From: an uncultured Alistipes sp.
Lineage (GTDB): Bacteria > Bacteroidota > Bacteroidia > Bacteroidales > Rikenellaceae
Reading direction: 5' to 3'
Assembly (NCBI GenBank): GCA_947591475.1
Contig: CANQDE010000004.1
Location: forward strand, 62,001 to 126,000
Length of the DNA stretch: 64,000 nucleotides
Shown: positions 1-8,757 of the stretch, in pieces
How the letters are laid out: each line of letters opens with the position of its first letter
Position numbering within the stretch: the first letter of the stretch is position 1
Notes under the pieces: generated by a model
Told to the model about the DNA's origin: nothing
The model's database searches: none
What the model saw: the letters and a program-made list of their open reading frames with translations, nothing else
Position numbers and translations under genes: made by a program

Positions 1-380
1 TGCACTACACGGGCCGCACGCGCGATGGCAAGGTCTTCGACAGTTCGTTGTTCAAAAACCGTCCGAAGGAGCAGCAGGAGATGCTGAAACAGCAGAATCC
101 GGAGGGCTACGACAAGGATGAACCTGTCGAATTCCCGTTGAACCGCGTCATCCCGGGCTGGACCGAGGGCATGAAGTTGGTCGGCAAAGGAGGTAAAATC
201 ACGTTGTGGATTCCGGCCGAATTGGCTTACGGTTCGCGCGATAACAGTCCTGCCATCGGCCCCAACGAAGCGTTGGAATTCGAGGTCGAGTTGATCGACG
301 TAACGCCGTACGAGGCGCCCGAACCCGAAGGGGCCGATTCGACGGCTATCAATGCCTTCGCCGAACCCGAGCAGAAATAA
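1..380 (+). CDS. FKBP-type peptidyl-prolyl cis-trans isomerase, 3' part
   Basis: This is the C-terminal part of an FKBP-fold prolyl isomerase; the gene starts upstream of the window and the first full codon is at position 3. The reading frame opens with HYTGRTRDGKVFDSS, the classic FKBP beta-strand with the active-site Tyr and Asp, and continues with VIPGWTEGMKLVGKGGK, IPAELAYGSR and LEFEVELIDV, all core FKBP blocks. The enzyme would catalyse proline isomerisation during folding. The location cannot be decided because the N-terminus, which might carry a signal peptide or lipobox, is missing. The tail after the fold is short and acidic. A strong intrinsic terminator follows about 25 bp after the stop, so this is the last gene of its transcription unit. 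Confidence 0.93.
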   Translation, partial: HYTGRTRDGKVFDSSLFKNRPKEQQEMLKQQNPEGYDKDEPVEFPLNRVIPGWTEGMKLVGKGGKITLWIPAELAYGSRDNSPAIGPNEALEFEVELIDVTPYEAPEPEGADSTAINAFAEPEQK

Positions 381-403
381 AATTACAGGAGTATCGAAAC
401 GGG

Positions 404-437
404 GGCCGTCCGACTTATTGTCGGACGGCCTCTTTTG
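404..437 (+). terminator. Intrinsic terminator after the FKBP gene
   Basis: A perfect 11-bp stem (GGCCGTCCGAC with its complement, 5-nt loop) is followed by the T-rich tract TCTTTTGTTT. It ends the FKBP transcript before the tRNA-His promoter. Confidence 0.9.
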
Positions 438-544
438 TTTATCCTCTCGTTTGAGTGCGGTGCCCGATGGTCCGCTTTGTTTTGCATTTTACCGCATCAT
501 CGGCCGCCACGCCGCTCCGACAGCCGAAAAAATCGAGGCGTTTT

Positions 545-576
545 TTTGGCGGTACCGAAAAAGTATATTATCTTTG
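545..576 (+). promoter_or_regulatory. Bacteroidetes promoter for tRNA-His
   Basis: TTTG at 545-548 and TATCTTTG at 569-576 are separated by 20 bp, matching the Bacteroidetes housekeeping sigma consensus. The tRNA starts about 30 bp downstream. Confidence 0.8.
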
Positions 577-607
577 CATCCCGATACGACAGAGTGCGTA
601 TCAGATG

Positions 608-681
608 GTGGATGTAGCTCAGCTGGTTAGAGCACTGGATTGTGGTTCCAGGTGTCGTGGGTTCGAATCCCATCTTCCACC
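608..681 (+). tRNA. tRNA-His (GUG)
   Basis: A cloverleaf can be drawn by hand. The acceptor arm GTGGATG pairs with CTTCCAC, with one T-T mismatch. The D-arm has AGCTCAGCTGGTTAGAGC, the anticodon loop reads TTGTGGT with anticodon GTG, and the T-arm contains GTTCGAATC. A G at 607 could be the -1 G typical of tRNA-His. The 3' CCA is not encoded. It is preceded by its own promoter and followed by a hairpin terminator, so it is a single-gene unit. Confidence 0.96.
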
Positions 682-708
682 CCCTTGCAAAAGGAGTACA
701 GGGTGAAA

Positions 709-745
709 AGAGAGGTCTTTCCGATAACGGAAGGCCTCTTCTTCG
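709..745 (+). terminator. Terminator after tRNA-His
   Basis: AGAGGTCTTTCCG pairs with CGGAAGGCCTCT around an ATAA loop, with one bulge, followed by a T-rich stretch. The same hairpin may also end the convergent efflux operon on the minus strand. Confidence 0.75.
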
Positions 746-825
746 TTGCGATTCGGTCGGTTCGGGAGCCTCGAAACGGTTGCGAGAGACATCGGGACGC
801 GCTCCGAACCGAAAATCAATCGCTA

Positions 826-2313
826 TTATTCGGATAACAGACCGGCGGCCTTGCGGTATTCCAGCCAGCACAGATAACGGTTCACACGCGCCTGCACATG
901 GGTCTGATGGGCTTGCTGCCAAAGGGTCTGCGCTTCGAGAAAATCCGTAAGCACCTCCGTACCAGCTTTGTAGCGCAATTCGCTCAATCGCAGATTCTCG
1001 TCCGCCGCAGCTAACGACGATTCGGCCAGCCGCAGCTCCAACTCCGATTCATCGAGGTTGTTCGCCGCGCGCGTCAGTTCAAGCTGCATCCGTTCATTGC
1101 CATCCTCCTGCTCCAAACGGGCCTGTTCGTACTTCGCACGAGCCGACCGCATCTTGTTCGAGCGTCCGCCGAAGTGGAAAATCGGAATCGAAACCTGCAC
1201 GCCCGCCGCGAAGCTCGCCTTGTCCAACAGATAATCGTCGTTCAGTTCGACGCCGTGCGTATAGCCGTAGTGGCCCACCAACCCGATTTGCGGCAGCCGC
1301 TCGCTGCGAGCCAGCAACAGCTGTTGACGGGCCAGTTCGCTCTTGCGGTCGAGCATCCGGAACTCGGGGCGGGCTTCTAAATCGGCCGACGGCGCCGCAG
1401 CCGGATAGGCTGGCAGTTCATCGGTTACCTCGATCCGGTCGGTCAGCCGGTGGCCCGTCAGATGACACAGGTTCATCGTCGCCAACCGCAGCCCGTTTTC
1501 GGCCCGACGCAGGTCGAGTTCGCTCTCGTTCACCTTGACCTGTACGCGCAAAACATCGTTCTGCGGTTTCAGCCCGTTTTTGCGGGCGCTCTCGACGTTG
1601 CGTAACAACTCGACGAGCAGTGCATGATACCGTTCGGCGACCTCGCGCAGTTCGCGAGCCCGCAAGACATCGGCATAGGCCCGCGAGGTTTCGATGACGA
1701 CCTCCTGTTCGGTCAGGCGCCGGTATTGGGCAGCCAGTTCGCTGCCGATGCGGGCCATCCGGTAACCGGCACGCACCTTGCCGCCCGCATAAATCGGTTG
1801 TTCGAGCTGCACGCCGCCACCGTAAAGCCAGCCGAGTTTATAATCGAGGTCGACGCCCGGGAAGAATGCCGAATGACCCGTAGGAGCCATTTCGGCCGTA
1901 AAGACGGGCAGCATGCCGCCCGCGATGTGCAGTCCGCCGGAGGCGTTGGAATAGAAGGACATGCCCGTGGCCGAAATCGAGGGCAGGAAGTTGGCTTTCA
2001 TGCTGCGCAGCTCGAATCGGGCGGCTGACAGTTGTTTTTCGGCGGCGGCTAACGAACGGTTGTTGGCTTTGGCCTGTTCGATGCACTCGTCGAGCGTCAG
2101 ACGGACGACGGTTTGCGGTTCGGTCGCCGGCTGCGCCCGCAACGATCCGTTCAGACAGACGAAAAGAGCCGAAAGGAGGAAAAGCGCAGGCCACCGCCGC
2201 GAAAAGCGCAGGCCGCGAACGGCCTTTCGGGCGTGCTTCGGCAGCAGGACCGAGGTCGTCGAACCGGCAACCTCCGACAGCCTGCCAACGGTATGCTTCA
2301 TAATAAGATTCAT
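826..2313 (-). CDS. TolC-family outer-membrane efflux protein
   Basis: This is a 495-aa outer-membrane channel of an RND efflux system. It has the two-repeat OEP architecture: VVRLTLDECIEQAKANN opens the first repeat and the second begins near ARPEFRMLDRKSELARQQL, with long coiled-coil helices rich in A, L, E and R. The start at 2313 is chosen because its ATG overlaps the stop of the upstream permease gene (ATGA). The usual signal peptide then lies unusually far in, at about residues 45-62 (WPALFLLSALFVCLNG), after a basic leader; an inner Met five codons on gives nearly the same protein. It is the third gene of a fusion protein-permease-channel operon, so it should complete an export path across both membranes. 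The substrate is unknown. Confidence 0.92.
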   Translation of the reverse strand: MNLIMKHTVGRLSEVAGSTTSVLLPKHARKAVRGLRFSRRWPALFLLSALFVCLNGSLRAQPATEPQTVVRLTLDECIEQAKANNRSLAAAEKQLSAARFELRSMKANFLPSISATGMSFYSNASGGLHIAGGMLPVFTAEMAPTGHSAFFPGVDLDYKLGWLYGGGVQLEQPIYAGGKVRAGYRMARIGSELAAQYRRLTEQEVVIETSRAYADVLRARELREVAERYHALLVELLRNVESARKNGLKPQNDVLRVQVKVNESELDLRRAENGLRLATMNLCHLTGHRLTDRIEVTDELPAYPAAAPSADLEARPEFRMLDRKSELARQQLLLARSERLPQIGLVGHYGYTHGVELNDDYLLDKASFAAGVQVSIPIFHFGGRSNKMRSARAKYEQARLEQEDGNERMQLELTRAANNLDESELELRLAESSLAAADENLRLSELRYKAGTEVLTDFLEAQTLWQQAHQTHVQARVNRYLCWLEYRKAAGLLSE

Positions 2314-5300
2314 TGAGCTTGCTTGATTTTGAAGAATACGGCATAGAGAATCGGCACGAAGAAGAGCGTGGCGAAAGTGCTGAACAACAGACCGCCCATG
2401 ATGGTGGCGGCCATCGAACCGAACATCGCATCGCTCAACAGCGGAATCATGCCGAGAATCGTAGTCAGCGAAGCCATCATCACGGGCCGCAGACGGCTTT
2501 CGGAGCTGGAGATGAGGGCCTCGGCGGGTTCTTTTCCGGCGGCGATCTGGTCGCCGATTTCGTCCATCAGCACGATGCAGTTCTTCATCATCATGCCGAT
2601 CAGCCCGAGCACGCCGACGATGGCGCAGAAGGTGAAAGTCTGCCCCGTAATGAGCATGGCGGCCACGACGCCGATGGCAATCAATGGGATGCCGCACAGA
2701 ATGATGGTCGGCTTACGGTAGTCGCCGAAAAGGAAGATGAGGATGGCGATCATCAGCACGATGCCCAACGGCACGTTCTTGAACAGATAGCGCATCGTCT
2801 GGTCGCTGGCGCCCTTTTCGCCCTGCCACTTCAGCGCATAGCCGGCCGGCAGGGAAATGGTCTCGATGCGTTCGGCCAAAGCTCGGCGGGCCGCTTCGGT
2901 CTCGATGCCCGGCACCGGCGAACACATCATACGTTGGGCCCGCTGTCCGTTGAAGCGCGGCACGACGGGGTCTTCCCAAGCGATTTCGATGCCGCGACTG
3001 ATTTGCTTCAGCGGCACGGTCTGCATCAATCGGGCGACCAATTCGTCGCGATCGACGGCCCCCGAACGCAACTGCACGAGCGTCTCCTCGTCGAGCAGGG
3101 TCGAAAGCGCGGGAAGCGTCGAGAAAATCGGGACATTCTCCAAATTATCCAACGGCCGACCGTCCGTATCGGCGCATTTCAAGTAAATCGTATTTTTGTG
3201 AATACCCTCGTAGAACGTTCCCACGGGGATGCCGCCGGCTGCCGAGAGCATCGACATCGCGACGTTCTGCCGACCGAGCCCCATGCGGCGGGCCGATGAC
3301 TGTTCGTAGTCGATTCGCAGCACCGGAATGCGCGGTTCCCAGTCGGTCGTGATCGATTCGACCTCGGGCGTCGTCTCCATAATGCGGCGGGCGCTGTCGG
3401 CCAGCCGGTGCAGGACGGCGGGATCAGGACCGGTAAATAGCACCTCGATGGGATATTTCTTAAACATCAGGTTGTAACGCTTCAGCTTGACGTAGGCATC
3501 CGGATAACGGGCCGTAAGCTCGCGCTGAATGGCGTCGATGTTCTTTTCCAGCGCCTTGGGCGATTCGAAGTCGATAATCAGTTCGCCGTAGGAGAGCGAG
3601 GGGGTGGCGATGCTGCGCACCAAATTGTAACGCGCCGGTGTGCCGCCCGTCGAGGCGGTAACGTGGGTGATTTCGGGGCGGGTTTTGAGATAGGCTTCGA
3701 TGTCGGCGAGGTCGGAACGCACCCGTGCGGAGTGAGTGCCTTCGGGGAGCTTGTACTCCATGTAGAGCTGGTCGTAAACCATGTCGGGGAAGAATCCGTG
3801 GCGCATGAACCGGTAGCCCCACGCGCTCAACCCGACCAATGCGACCGCCACCACGAGGCAACTCACCCGATGGCGCAATCCGAATCCGAGCGCCGCCCGC
3901 AACCACCGATAAAACACATTATTATTAATTAGCTGGGGAGTGCTAATGGGGGTTGGGGAAATGTTTTCGGCAGACAGCGAATTGGTTTCGGCACTCGGAG
4001 CGGCGGCTGCGGGAACGGGCCATTTCAGCCAGTGGTCGCACATCAACGGCACGTGCACGAGAGCAAGAATCCAACTCAACAGCAGCGAGACGGCCAATAC
4101 GATGAAAAGGTCGCGCACGTAAACACCGGCGGTGTCGGGCGACAGATAGACCGGAAAAAAGGCCAGAATGGCAATCAACGTCGCGCCCAACAACGGCATC
4201 GCCGTCTTGCGACCGATGGCCGTGAGGGCTTCACGGCGCGGTTTGCCGGCCTGCATATCCACCAGAATGCCGTCGACGATGACGATGGCGTTATCGACCA
4301 GCATGCCCATCGCCAGAATGAAAGCGCCTAACGACACGCGCTGCATCGTGCCGTCGGTGATTCCCAGCACGAGGAACGACCCGACGACGATCATCACCAA
4401 ACTGATGCCGATGACCAATCCGCTGCGGAAGCCCATCGTGAGCATCAAAATTCCCACGACAATCGCCACCGATTCCAGCAAGTTAATCAAAAAGGTTAAC
4501 AGCGCATCGGTTACACGTTCCGGTTGATAGAACACTTTATGATATGCGACGCCGGTCGGAAAACGGGTCTCCTGCAACGTTTGCAGTTTGCGTTCCACCT
4601 CGACGCCCACTTTCACGATGTCGCTGCCCGAAGCGGCGGCCACGGCGATGCCCAGCGCATGTTTGCCGTCGTAAAACAGCTCGTTGCGGACCGGCTCCTC
4701 GAAGCCCGATTCCACGGTGGCGATGTCGCTCAACCGCAACTGGTCGTCTTCATGGCCTTGGATGACCATCCCTTTGATCTGTTCCACCGTGCGGAACTTG
4801 TCCGTTACGGTTACGCGGATGCGATCGGGGCCGTTGTCGTAATAACCGGCATAGTAGGTGTCGTTCTGCCCTTTAAGGGTCGACAGCACTTCGGCCGGCG
4901 AAATACCCAGCGTCGCCATCTTCTCGGGCTGAATCGCAATGTCGATGCAATCGGGCTGTTCGCCGTAGATTTCCACGCGGGCCACTCCATCGAGGTCGCC
5001 TAATTCGCGTCTCACCAATTCGGCATAGTCCTGCAACTGGCGTTCGGTCAGTCCGTCGCCCGTGAGCGCATAGAGCATGCCGTAGACTAATCCGAAGTCG
5101 TCGCGCACCGAAACCGACGCCCCCGAAGGAAGCTGCGGACGGGTATCGTTCACCTTGCGGCGCAACAAGTCCCAGCACTGTTCGATTTGGCTGTCGGGCA
5201 CGGTGGTGTTCATCTCCACTTGAATAATGGCCAAATCGTTGTACGACCAACTGGACACCTCGTGCACTTCGCCGATGGTGCGGATGCTCTTTTCGAGCGG

Positions 5301-5498
5301 GTCGGTAACCTCCATTTCGACCTCGTGCGCCGAAGCGCCCGGGTAGACGGCCACGACCATCGCCTGTTTGACCTTGATTTCGGGGTCTTCGAGCTTGCTC
5401 ATGTCGTAAATCGACAGCAGGCCGCCGCCCACCAACACGGCGAGCACGAAATAGACGAGCTTTTTATTGGCAAAGGCCCATGCGCCGAAGTCCATCAT
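2310..5498 (-). CDS. RND-family efflux permease (AcrB/MexB type)
   Basis: This 1062-aa inner-membrane drug/proton antiporter has full family length. It shows the duplicated RND plan: TM1 near residues 13-30, a periplasmic pore domain, a TM block with GMLVDNAIVIVDGI (the TM4 proton-relay motif, here D-N rather than the D-D of AcrB), an insertion loop near residues 500-530, a second TM1-like segment, a second pore domain, and a last TM block with GLIGMMMKNCIVLMDEI, whose Lys matches the TM10 relay lysine. The start ATG overlaps the stop of the fusion-protein gene by 4 bp and its stop overlaps the TolC-like start, so the three genes are translationally coupled. The D-N variant is seen in several RND branches, so loss of function should not be assumed. 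Confidence 0.96.
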   Translation of the reverse strand: MMDFGAWAFANKKLVYFVLAVLVGGGLLSIYDMSKLEDPEIKVKQAMVVAVYPGASAHEVEMEVTDPLEKSIRTIGEVHEVSSWSYNDLAIIQVEMNTTVPDSQIEQCWDLLRRKVNDTRPQLPSGASVSVRDDFGLVYGMLYALTGDGLTERQLQDYAELVRRELGDLDGVARVEIYGEQPDCIDIAIQPEKMATLGISPAEVLSTLKGQNDTYYAGYYDNGPDRIRVTVTDKFRTVEQIKGMVIQGHEDDQLRLSDIATVESGFEEPVRNELFYDGKHALGIAVAAASGSDIVKVGVEVERKLQTLQETRFPTGVAYHKVFYQPERVTDALLTFLINLLESVAIVVGILMLTMGFRSGLVIGISLVMIVVGSFLVLGITDGTMQRVSLGAFILAMGMLVDNAIVIVDGILVDMQAGKPRREALTAIGRKTAMPLLGATLIAILAFFPVYLSPDTAGVYVRDLFIVLAVSLLLSWILALVHVPLMCDHWLKWPVPAAAAPSAETNSLSAENISPTPISTPQLINNNVFYRWLRAALGFGLRHRVSCLVVAVALVGLSAWGYRFMRHGFFPDMVYDQLYMEYKLPEGTHSARVRSDLADIEAYLKTRPEITHVTASTGGTPARYNLVRSIATPSLSYGELIIDFESPKALEKNIDAIQRELTARYPDAYVKLKRYNLMFKKYPIEVLFTGPDPAVLHRLADSARRIMETTPEVESITTDWEPRIPVLRIDYEQSSARRMGLGRQNVAMSMLSAAGGIPVGTFYEGIHKNTIYLKCADTDGRPLDNLENVPIFSTLPALSTLLDEETLVQLRSGAVDRDELVARLMQTVPLKQISRGIEIAWEDPVVPRFNGQRAQRMMCSPVPGIETEAARRALAERIETISLPAGYALKWQGEKGASDQTMRYLFKNVPLGIVLMIAILIFLFGDYRKPTIILCGIPLIAIGVVAAMLITGQTFTFCAIVGVLGLIGMMMKNCIVLMDEIGDQIAAGKEPAEALISSSESRLRPVMMASLTTILGMIPLLSDAMFGSMAATIMGGLLFSTFATLFFVPILYAVFFKIKQAQ

Positions 5499-6550
5499 AG
5501 CAATCCTCCCACATTGGTTGTCGATGCGTCGGTCATCGGCGCCACCTTTTGTCCTTCGTGCAGGCTGTGGACGCCGGCCGTAACGATGCGTTCACCCGCG
5601 GTGAGTTGCGGCCCTACGACCGCCGTCCCGTCGGAATGCAGGTGCAAGACCTGCACGGCCCGTTTGCTGACCGTGCTGTCGGCGTTGAGCAACCAGACGC
5701 AGCTTTGCTGTCCGTCGGCGAAAAGCGCCGTGGCGGGGATGCCGTTGCGGCTCTCCTCCGACGGGCGGAACGTGATGCCGACCATCGTGTTCATGCCCGG
5801 GGCGGGCATCGGATCGGTGTGCGGGGCGATGCCGAGCCGCACCGTATAGAGCTGGTTCGCATTGGCCTTGGGGCTGATGCTCAACAGCGTGAGCGGAATC
5901 TTGCGGTCGGGCCAGAAATCGAACGTACCCTCGAAACCGGCGAACTCGTCGCGCCGGACGTATTCCGAGCCCGGGATGTTGATTTCGACCTCCGGAGCGC
6001 CGCCCGAGATGAGGCTCACGACGGGCATGCCGGCCCCGACGACCGTGCCGCGGTCGAGCAGATGACGCTGCACGAATCCGTCGAACGGAGCCCGCAACTC
6101 GGTATCGGCCAACTGGTTCTTGCAGTTTCGGTATTTCGCTTCGATTTGCTGCAAACCGTAACGGGCCTTGTCGTAATCGTCATCGGTCGCCGCACCGTCG
6201 GCATGGAGCGCCATGATTCGTTCGGCCTGCGCCTTAATCCGGCGGTATTCGGCCTCGACCGCCTCCAGCTGCAACCGATAGTCGCGCGGATCCAGCTCGA
6301 CGAGCACCTGCCCCTGCCGGACAGCCTCCCCCTCTGCAACCAGAAAGCGTTGCAGCGTTCCGGCGACCTTGAAGCCCAAATTGACCTCCTGGGCCGCCTT
6401 GACCCGCCCGGGAAATTCGAGCATCCGAGATTCTCCGTAGGCTTCGACCGTGCCGGTCTGCACGCTCGGCAGCCGTTCGCCTTGCTTCTGCGGGCCGGAG
6501 CATCCGACCGCCAGCAGCGACACCCAAACGAAAATCCGTGTTCGCATCAT
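5495..6550 (-). CDS. RND efflux membrane-fusion lipoprotein (AcrA/HlyD type)
   Basis: This 351-aa periplasmic adaptor has a lipobox (LLAVGC) at about residues 13-18, so it is anchored by lipid. The biotinyl-lipoyl half motif KVAGTLQRFLVAEGEAV is followed by a coiled-coil hairpin (about residues 95-150), the second half motif LRAPFDGFVQRHLLDRGTVV, a beta-barrel domain, and a membrane-proximal domain ending in LHEGQKV. ATG at 6550 was chosen because it places the signal peptide directly at the N-terminus; a second Met follows at 6547. It is the first gene of the efflux operon. A TAACTTTG promoter element lies about 90 bp upstream on the same strand. No regulator gene is adjacent. Confidence 0.94.
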   Translation of the reverse strand: MMRTRIFVWVSLLAVGCSGPQKQGERLPSVQTGTVEAYGESRMLEFPGRVKAAQEVNLGFKVAGTLQRFLVAEGEAVRQGQVLVELDPRDYRLQLEAVEAEYRRIKAQAERIMALHADGAATDDDYDKARYGLQQIEAKYRNCKNQLADTELRAPFDGFVQRHLLDRGTVVGAGMPVVSLISGGAPEVEINIPGSEYVRRDEFAGFEGTFDFWPDRKIPLTLLSISPKANANQLYTVRLGIAPHTDPMPAPGMNTMVGITFRPSEESRNGIPATALFADGQQSCVWLLNADSTVSKRAVQVLHLHSDGTAVVGPQLTAGERIVTAGVHSLHEGQKVAPMTDASTTNVGGLL

Positions 6551-6637
6551 CTTATTTTTGCCTTTTCTTATTCCGTTTCTGTTCCGATCGTTTTGCGGCG
6601 TCCGCACGACCGAAACGCACATGCGGCCGCCTGCGGG

Positions 6638-6645
6638 CAAAGTTA
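6638..6645 (-). promoter_or_regulatory. -7 element for the efflux operon
   Basis: On the minus strand the sequence reads TAACTTTG, fitting TAnnTTTG. No convincing TTTG lies 20 bp further upstream, so the promoter may be weak or activator-dependent. The leader to the adaptor gene would be about 85 nt. Confidence 0.55.
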
Positions 6646-6751
6646 AGCAATTTACCGGTTCCCGATGCTGCCGGAATGGCGTTTTCATTGTCCTATTCGT
6701 ACGATTTTTCCGACCGCACGCATTCAAAGGAATGACAATTTTATACTTCTA

Positions 6752-6893
6752 TGTACCGACGGTCCGGGAACTCGGTTCATTTCGGCTCGCCGACCAAAGC
6801 CCCCGCCAAGGCGGGGGTGCGGGGGTGGGTCAAAACTGCATACGCGGCCCAAGGCCGCGAGGAACGGCGGTCGGATTTGAAATCAGGGACAAA
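6752..6893 (+). repeat. Family A dispersed intergenic repeat, copy A1
   Basis: The element begins TGTACCGACGG, carries the GC hairpin GCCCCCGCCAAGGCGGGGG followed by GGGTGGGTC, then a second hairpin (GCGGCC...GGCCGC), and ends GGCGGTCGGATTT. It lies between the divergent efflux and metK promoters. Related copies are at 14002, 36829 (reverse), 53029, and in the tandem unit at 54720. Confidence 0.85.
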
Positions 6894-6923
6894 AAACAGG
6901 TGCGTATCGCAGAAGTAATTATT

Positions 6924-6953
6924 TTTGTTTTTCCGAAAAAAGCCGTATCTTTG
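6924..6953 (+). promoter_or_regulatory. Promoter of metK
   Basis: TTTG at 6924-6927 and TATCTTTG at 6946-6953 are 18 bp apart. Transcription should begin near 6957-6960, giving a leader of about 200 nt that includes the candidate SAM-II riboswitch. Confidence 0.8.
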
Positions 6954-6977
6954 TCGTCCCGTCTGTCAAGCGGGAAA

Positions 6978-7029
6978 TGTGGAAAGATTTGACTGATTGC
7001 AAACCACAATAAAAAATCGCTAAAACAGC
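6978..7029 (+). promoter_or_regulatory. Candidate SAM-II riboswitch in the metK leader
   Basis: The stretch has the order of elements of SAM-II (metA motif). P1 is TGTGG (6978-6982) with CCACA (7004-7008). The loop contains GATTTGACTGATTGCA. The 3' strand reads AATCGCTAAAACAG. The pseudoknot can be drawn as GATT with AATC and CTG with CAG, leaving the conserved CGCTAAAA between the two helices. From memory this matches known SAM-II aptamers in both topology and the invariant GATTT, TTGCA and GCTAAA segments. It lies about 130 nt before the S-adenosylmethionine synthase start, a biologically apt position. How it controls expression is not visible, because no clear terminator follows it. Confidence 0.75.
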
Positions 7030-7156
7030 CCTTTTTATTCATCGTCAGCCGATTTTTCCCCATTTTTATTAACTAACCGAGCGATTCCGCGCATTTCGTG
7101 GACTTTTCAAATCATGCCCGAAAAGCGTGCGCATCGCGTGAAAAAATTAATAAAAA

Positions 7157-8461
7157 ATGGGCTTTTTATTTACGTCCGAGTCGGTGTCCGAGGGACACCC
7201 CGACAAGGTAGCGGATCAGATTTCCGATGCCATTCTCGACGAATATCTTCGTCGCGATCCCGAATCCAAAGTCGCCTGCGAGACGCTCTGCACCACCGGA
7301 TTGGTCGTCGTCTCCGGCGAGGTGCACTCTCAGGCCTCCGTCGACGTGCAGGAGGTCGCCCGCCGCGTAATCGGCCGAATCGGGTACACCAAAAGCGAGT
7401 ACCAGTTCGACTGCAATTCGTGCGGCATTCTGTCGGCCATCCACGGCCAGTCGTCCGACATCAACCAAGGCGTCGTGCGCGAGACCGAAGAGCAGCAGGG
7501 CGCCGGCGATCAGGGCATCATGTTCGGTTATGCCTGCAACGAGACGCGCGAACTGATGCCTGCGACGTTGATTCTCTCGCACGTAATTCTCAAAGAGTTG
7601 GCCGCCATCCGCCGCGAAGGGAAGGTGATGACCTACCTGCGTCCGGATTCCAAGTCGCAGGTTACCATCGAATACGACGAACAGACCAACCATCCGAAAC
7701 GGGTGCATACGATCGTCGTGTCGACGCAGCACGACGAATTCATCCGGCCTGGGAACGGTCTGACCGAGAAGGAGGCCGAACAACGGATGCAGCAGCAGAT
7801 TCGCGAAGACGTGCGGACGATTCTGATTCCGCGGGTCAAGGCTCGCCTCGAACGGGCGAACGACCAGCTCGCCGAGTTGATCGGCGATGATTACATTCTG
7901 CACGTCAATCCGACGGGCAAGTTCGTCATCGGCGGCCCGCACGGCGATACGGGGCTCACGGGCCGCAAAATCATCGTCGACACCTACGGCGGTCGCGGGG
8001 CGCACGGCGGCGGGGCTTTCTCGGGCAAGGACTCGTCGAAAGTCGACCGGTCGGCCGCCTACGCAGCGCGGCATATCGCCAAAAACTTGGTTGCGGCGGG
8101 CGTCGCCGAAGAGGTATTGGTCGAATTGTCCTATGCCATCGGCATCGCCGAACCGTTGTCGATCTACGTCGATACCGGCCGTTCGCCGCGTCCGAAAGCC
8201 TTGGAGGGCATGACCGACGGCGAAATCGCCCGTCGCATCGGCAAACTTTTCGACCTGCGACCGGCGGCCATCGTGCGGCGGTTCGGGTTGAAAAATCCGA
8301 TTTTCGAAGCGACAGCCTCCTACGGACACTTCGGCAACCGCCCCTTCACCCGCACGGAAAAGGTATGGGAAAACGGTCGCGAGGTCGAACGCGAAATCGA
8401 ATTCTTCGGCTGGGAGAAACTCGACGCCGTAGACCTTATCCGGAAGGAGTTTGGTTTATAA
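7157..8461 (+). CDS. metK: S-adenosylmethionine synthase
   Basis: The 434-aa enzyme makes S-adenosylmethionine from methionine and ATP in the cytosol. The N-terminal signature [20 protein letters not shown] is complete, followed by the second signature region [16 protein letters not shown] and the P-loop-like [18 protein letters not shown]. The length is within the longer Bacteroidetes version of the family. It is a single gene, with a terminator right after the stop. The leader carries a candidate SAM-II aptamer, which would make this product-feedback control. The start codon sits in an A-rich context (TTAATAAAAAATG) rather than behind a Shine-Dalgarno site. Confidence 0.98.
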   Translation: MGFLFTSESVSEGHPDKVADQISDAILDEYLRRDPESKVACETLCTTGLVVVSGEVHSQASVDVQEVARRVIGRIGYTKSEYQFDCNSCGILSAIHGQSSDINQGVVRETEEQQGAGDQGIMFGYACNETRELMPATLILSHVILKELAAIRREGKVMTYLRPDSKSQVTIEYDEQTNHPKRVHTIVVSTQHDEFIRPGNGLTEKEAEQRMQQQIREDVRTILIPRVKARLERANDQLAELIGDDYILHVNPTGKFVIGGPHGDTGLTGRKIIVDTYGGRGAHGGGAFSGKDSSKVDRSAAYAARHIAKNLVAAGVAEEVLVELSYAIGIAEPLSIYVDTGRSPRPKALEGMTDGEIARRIGKLFDLRPAAIVRRFGLKNPIFEATASYGHFGNRPFTRTEKVWENGREVEREIEFFGWEKLDAVDLIRKEFGL

Positions 8462-8482
8462 TTATCCCCTTCTTAAATTTAG

Positions 8483-8517
8483 GGCGGCAGCATACAAATG
8501 TTGCCGCCTCTTTTTTT
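8483..8517 (+). terminator. Terminator after metK
   Basis: GGCGGCAGCAT pairs with ATGTTGCCGCC around a 4-nt loop and is followed by TCTTTTTTT. It is a textbook intrinsic terminator. Confidence 0.93.
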
Positions 8518-8588
8518 CATTCAAACACACCCCACGCGACCGACAGGAAGCCATTCGGTACACTTTTTCGGAATTTTCGACCAAATTA

Positions 8589-8620
8589 TTTGGCCGATGG
8601 ATTTTGTTTTCCTACCTTTG
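8589..8620 (+). promoter_or_regulatory. Promoter of the FadL-type gene
   Basis: TTTG at 8589-8592 and TACCTTTG at 8613-8620 are 20 bp apart. The leader to the start at 8758 is about 130 nt. Confidence 0.78.
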
Positions 8621-8757
8621 CCACGTTTTCTTTTCCTTGGGTGCGTGGTATTCCGATCGATCCGGACATCGTCCGACTTGGCTCGCGACCGGCACGACCT
8701 CGACGAAAGGTTGCCGGATCCGCAAGGATGCGTTTTATTGACCCAAATCGTTCCGTT

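Noticed and set aside
7114..7890. Alternative frame starting before metK
   Set aside because: It overlaps metK in another frame, is Arg-rich as expected of a GC shadow, and lacks any recognisable domain. A short regulatory leader peptide was considered but no conserved feature supports it.
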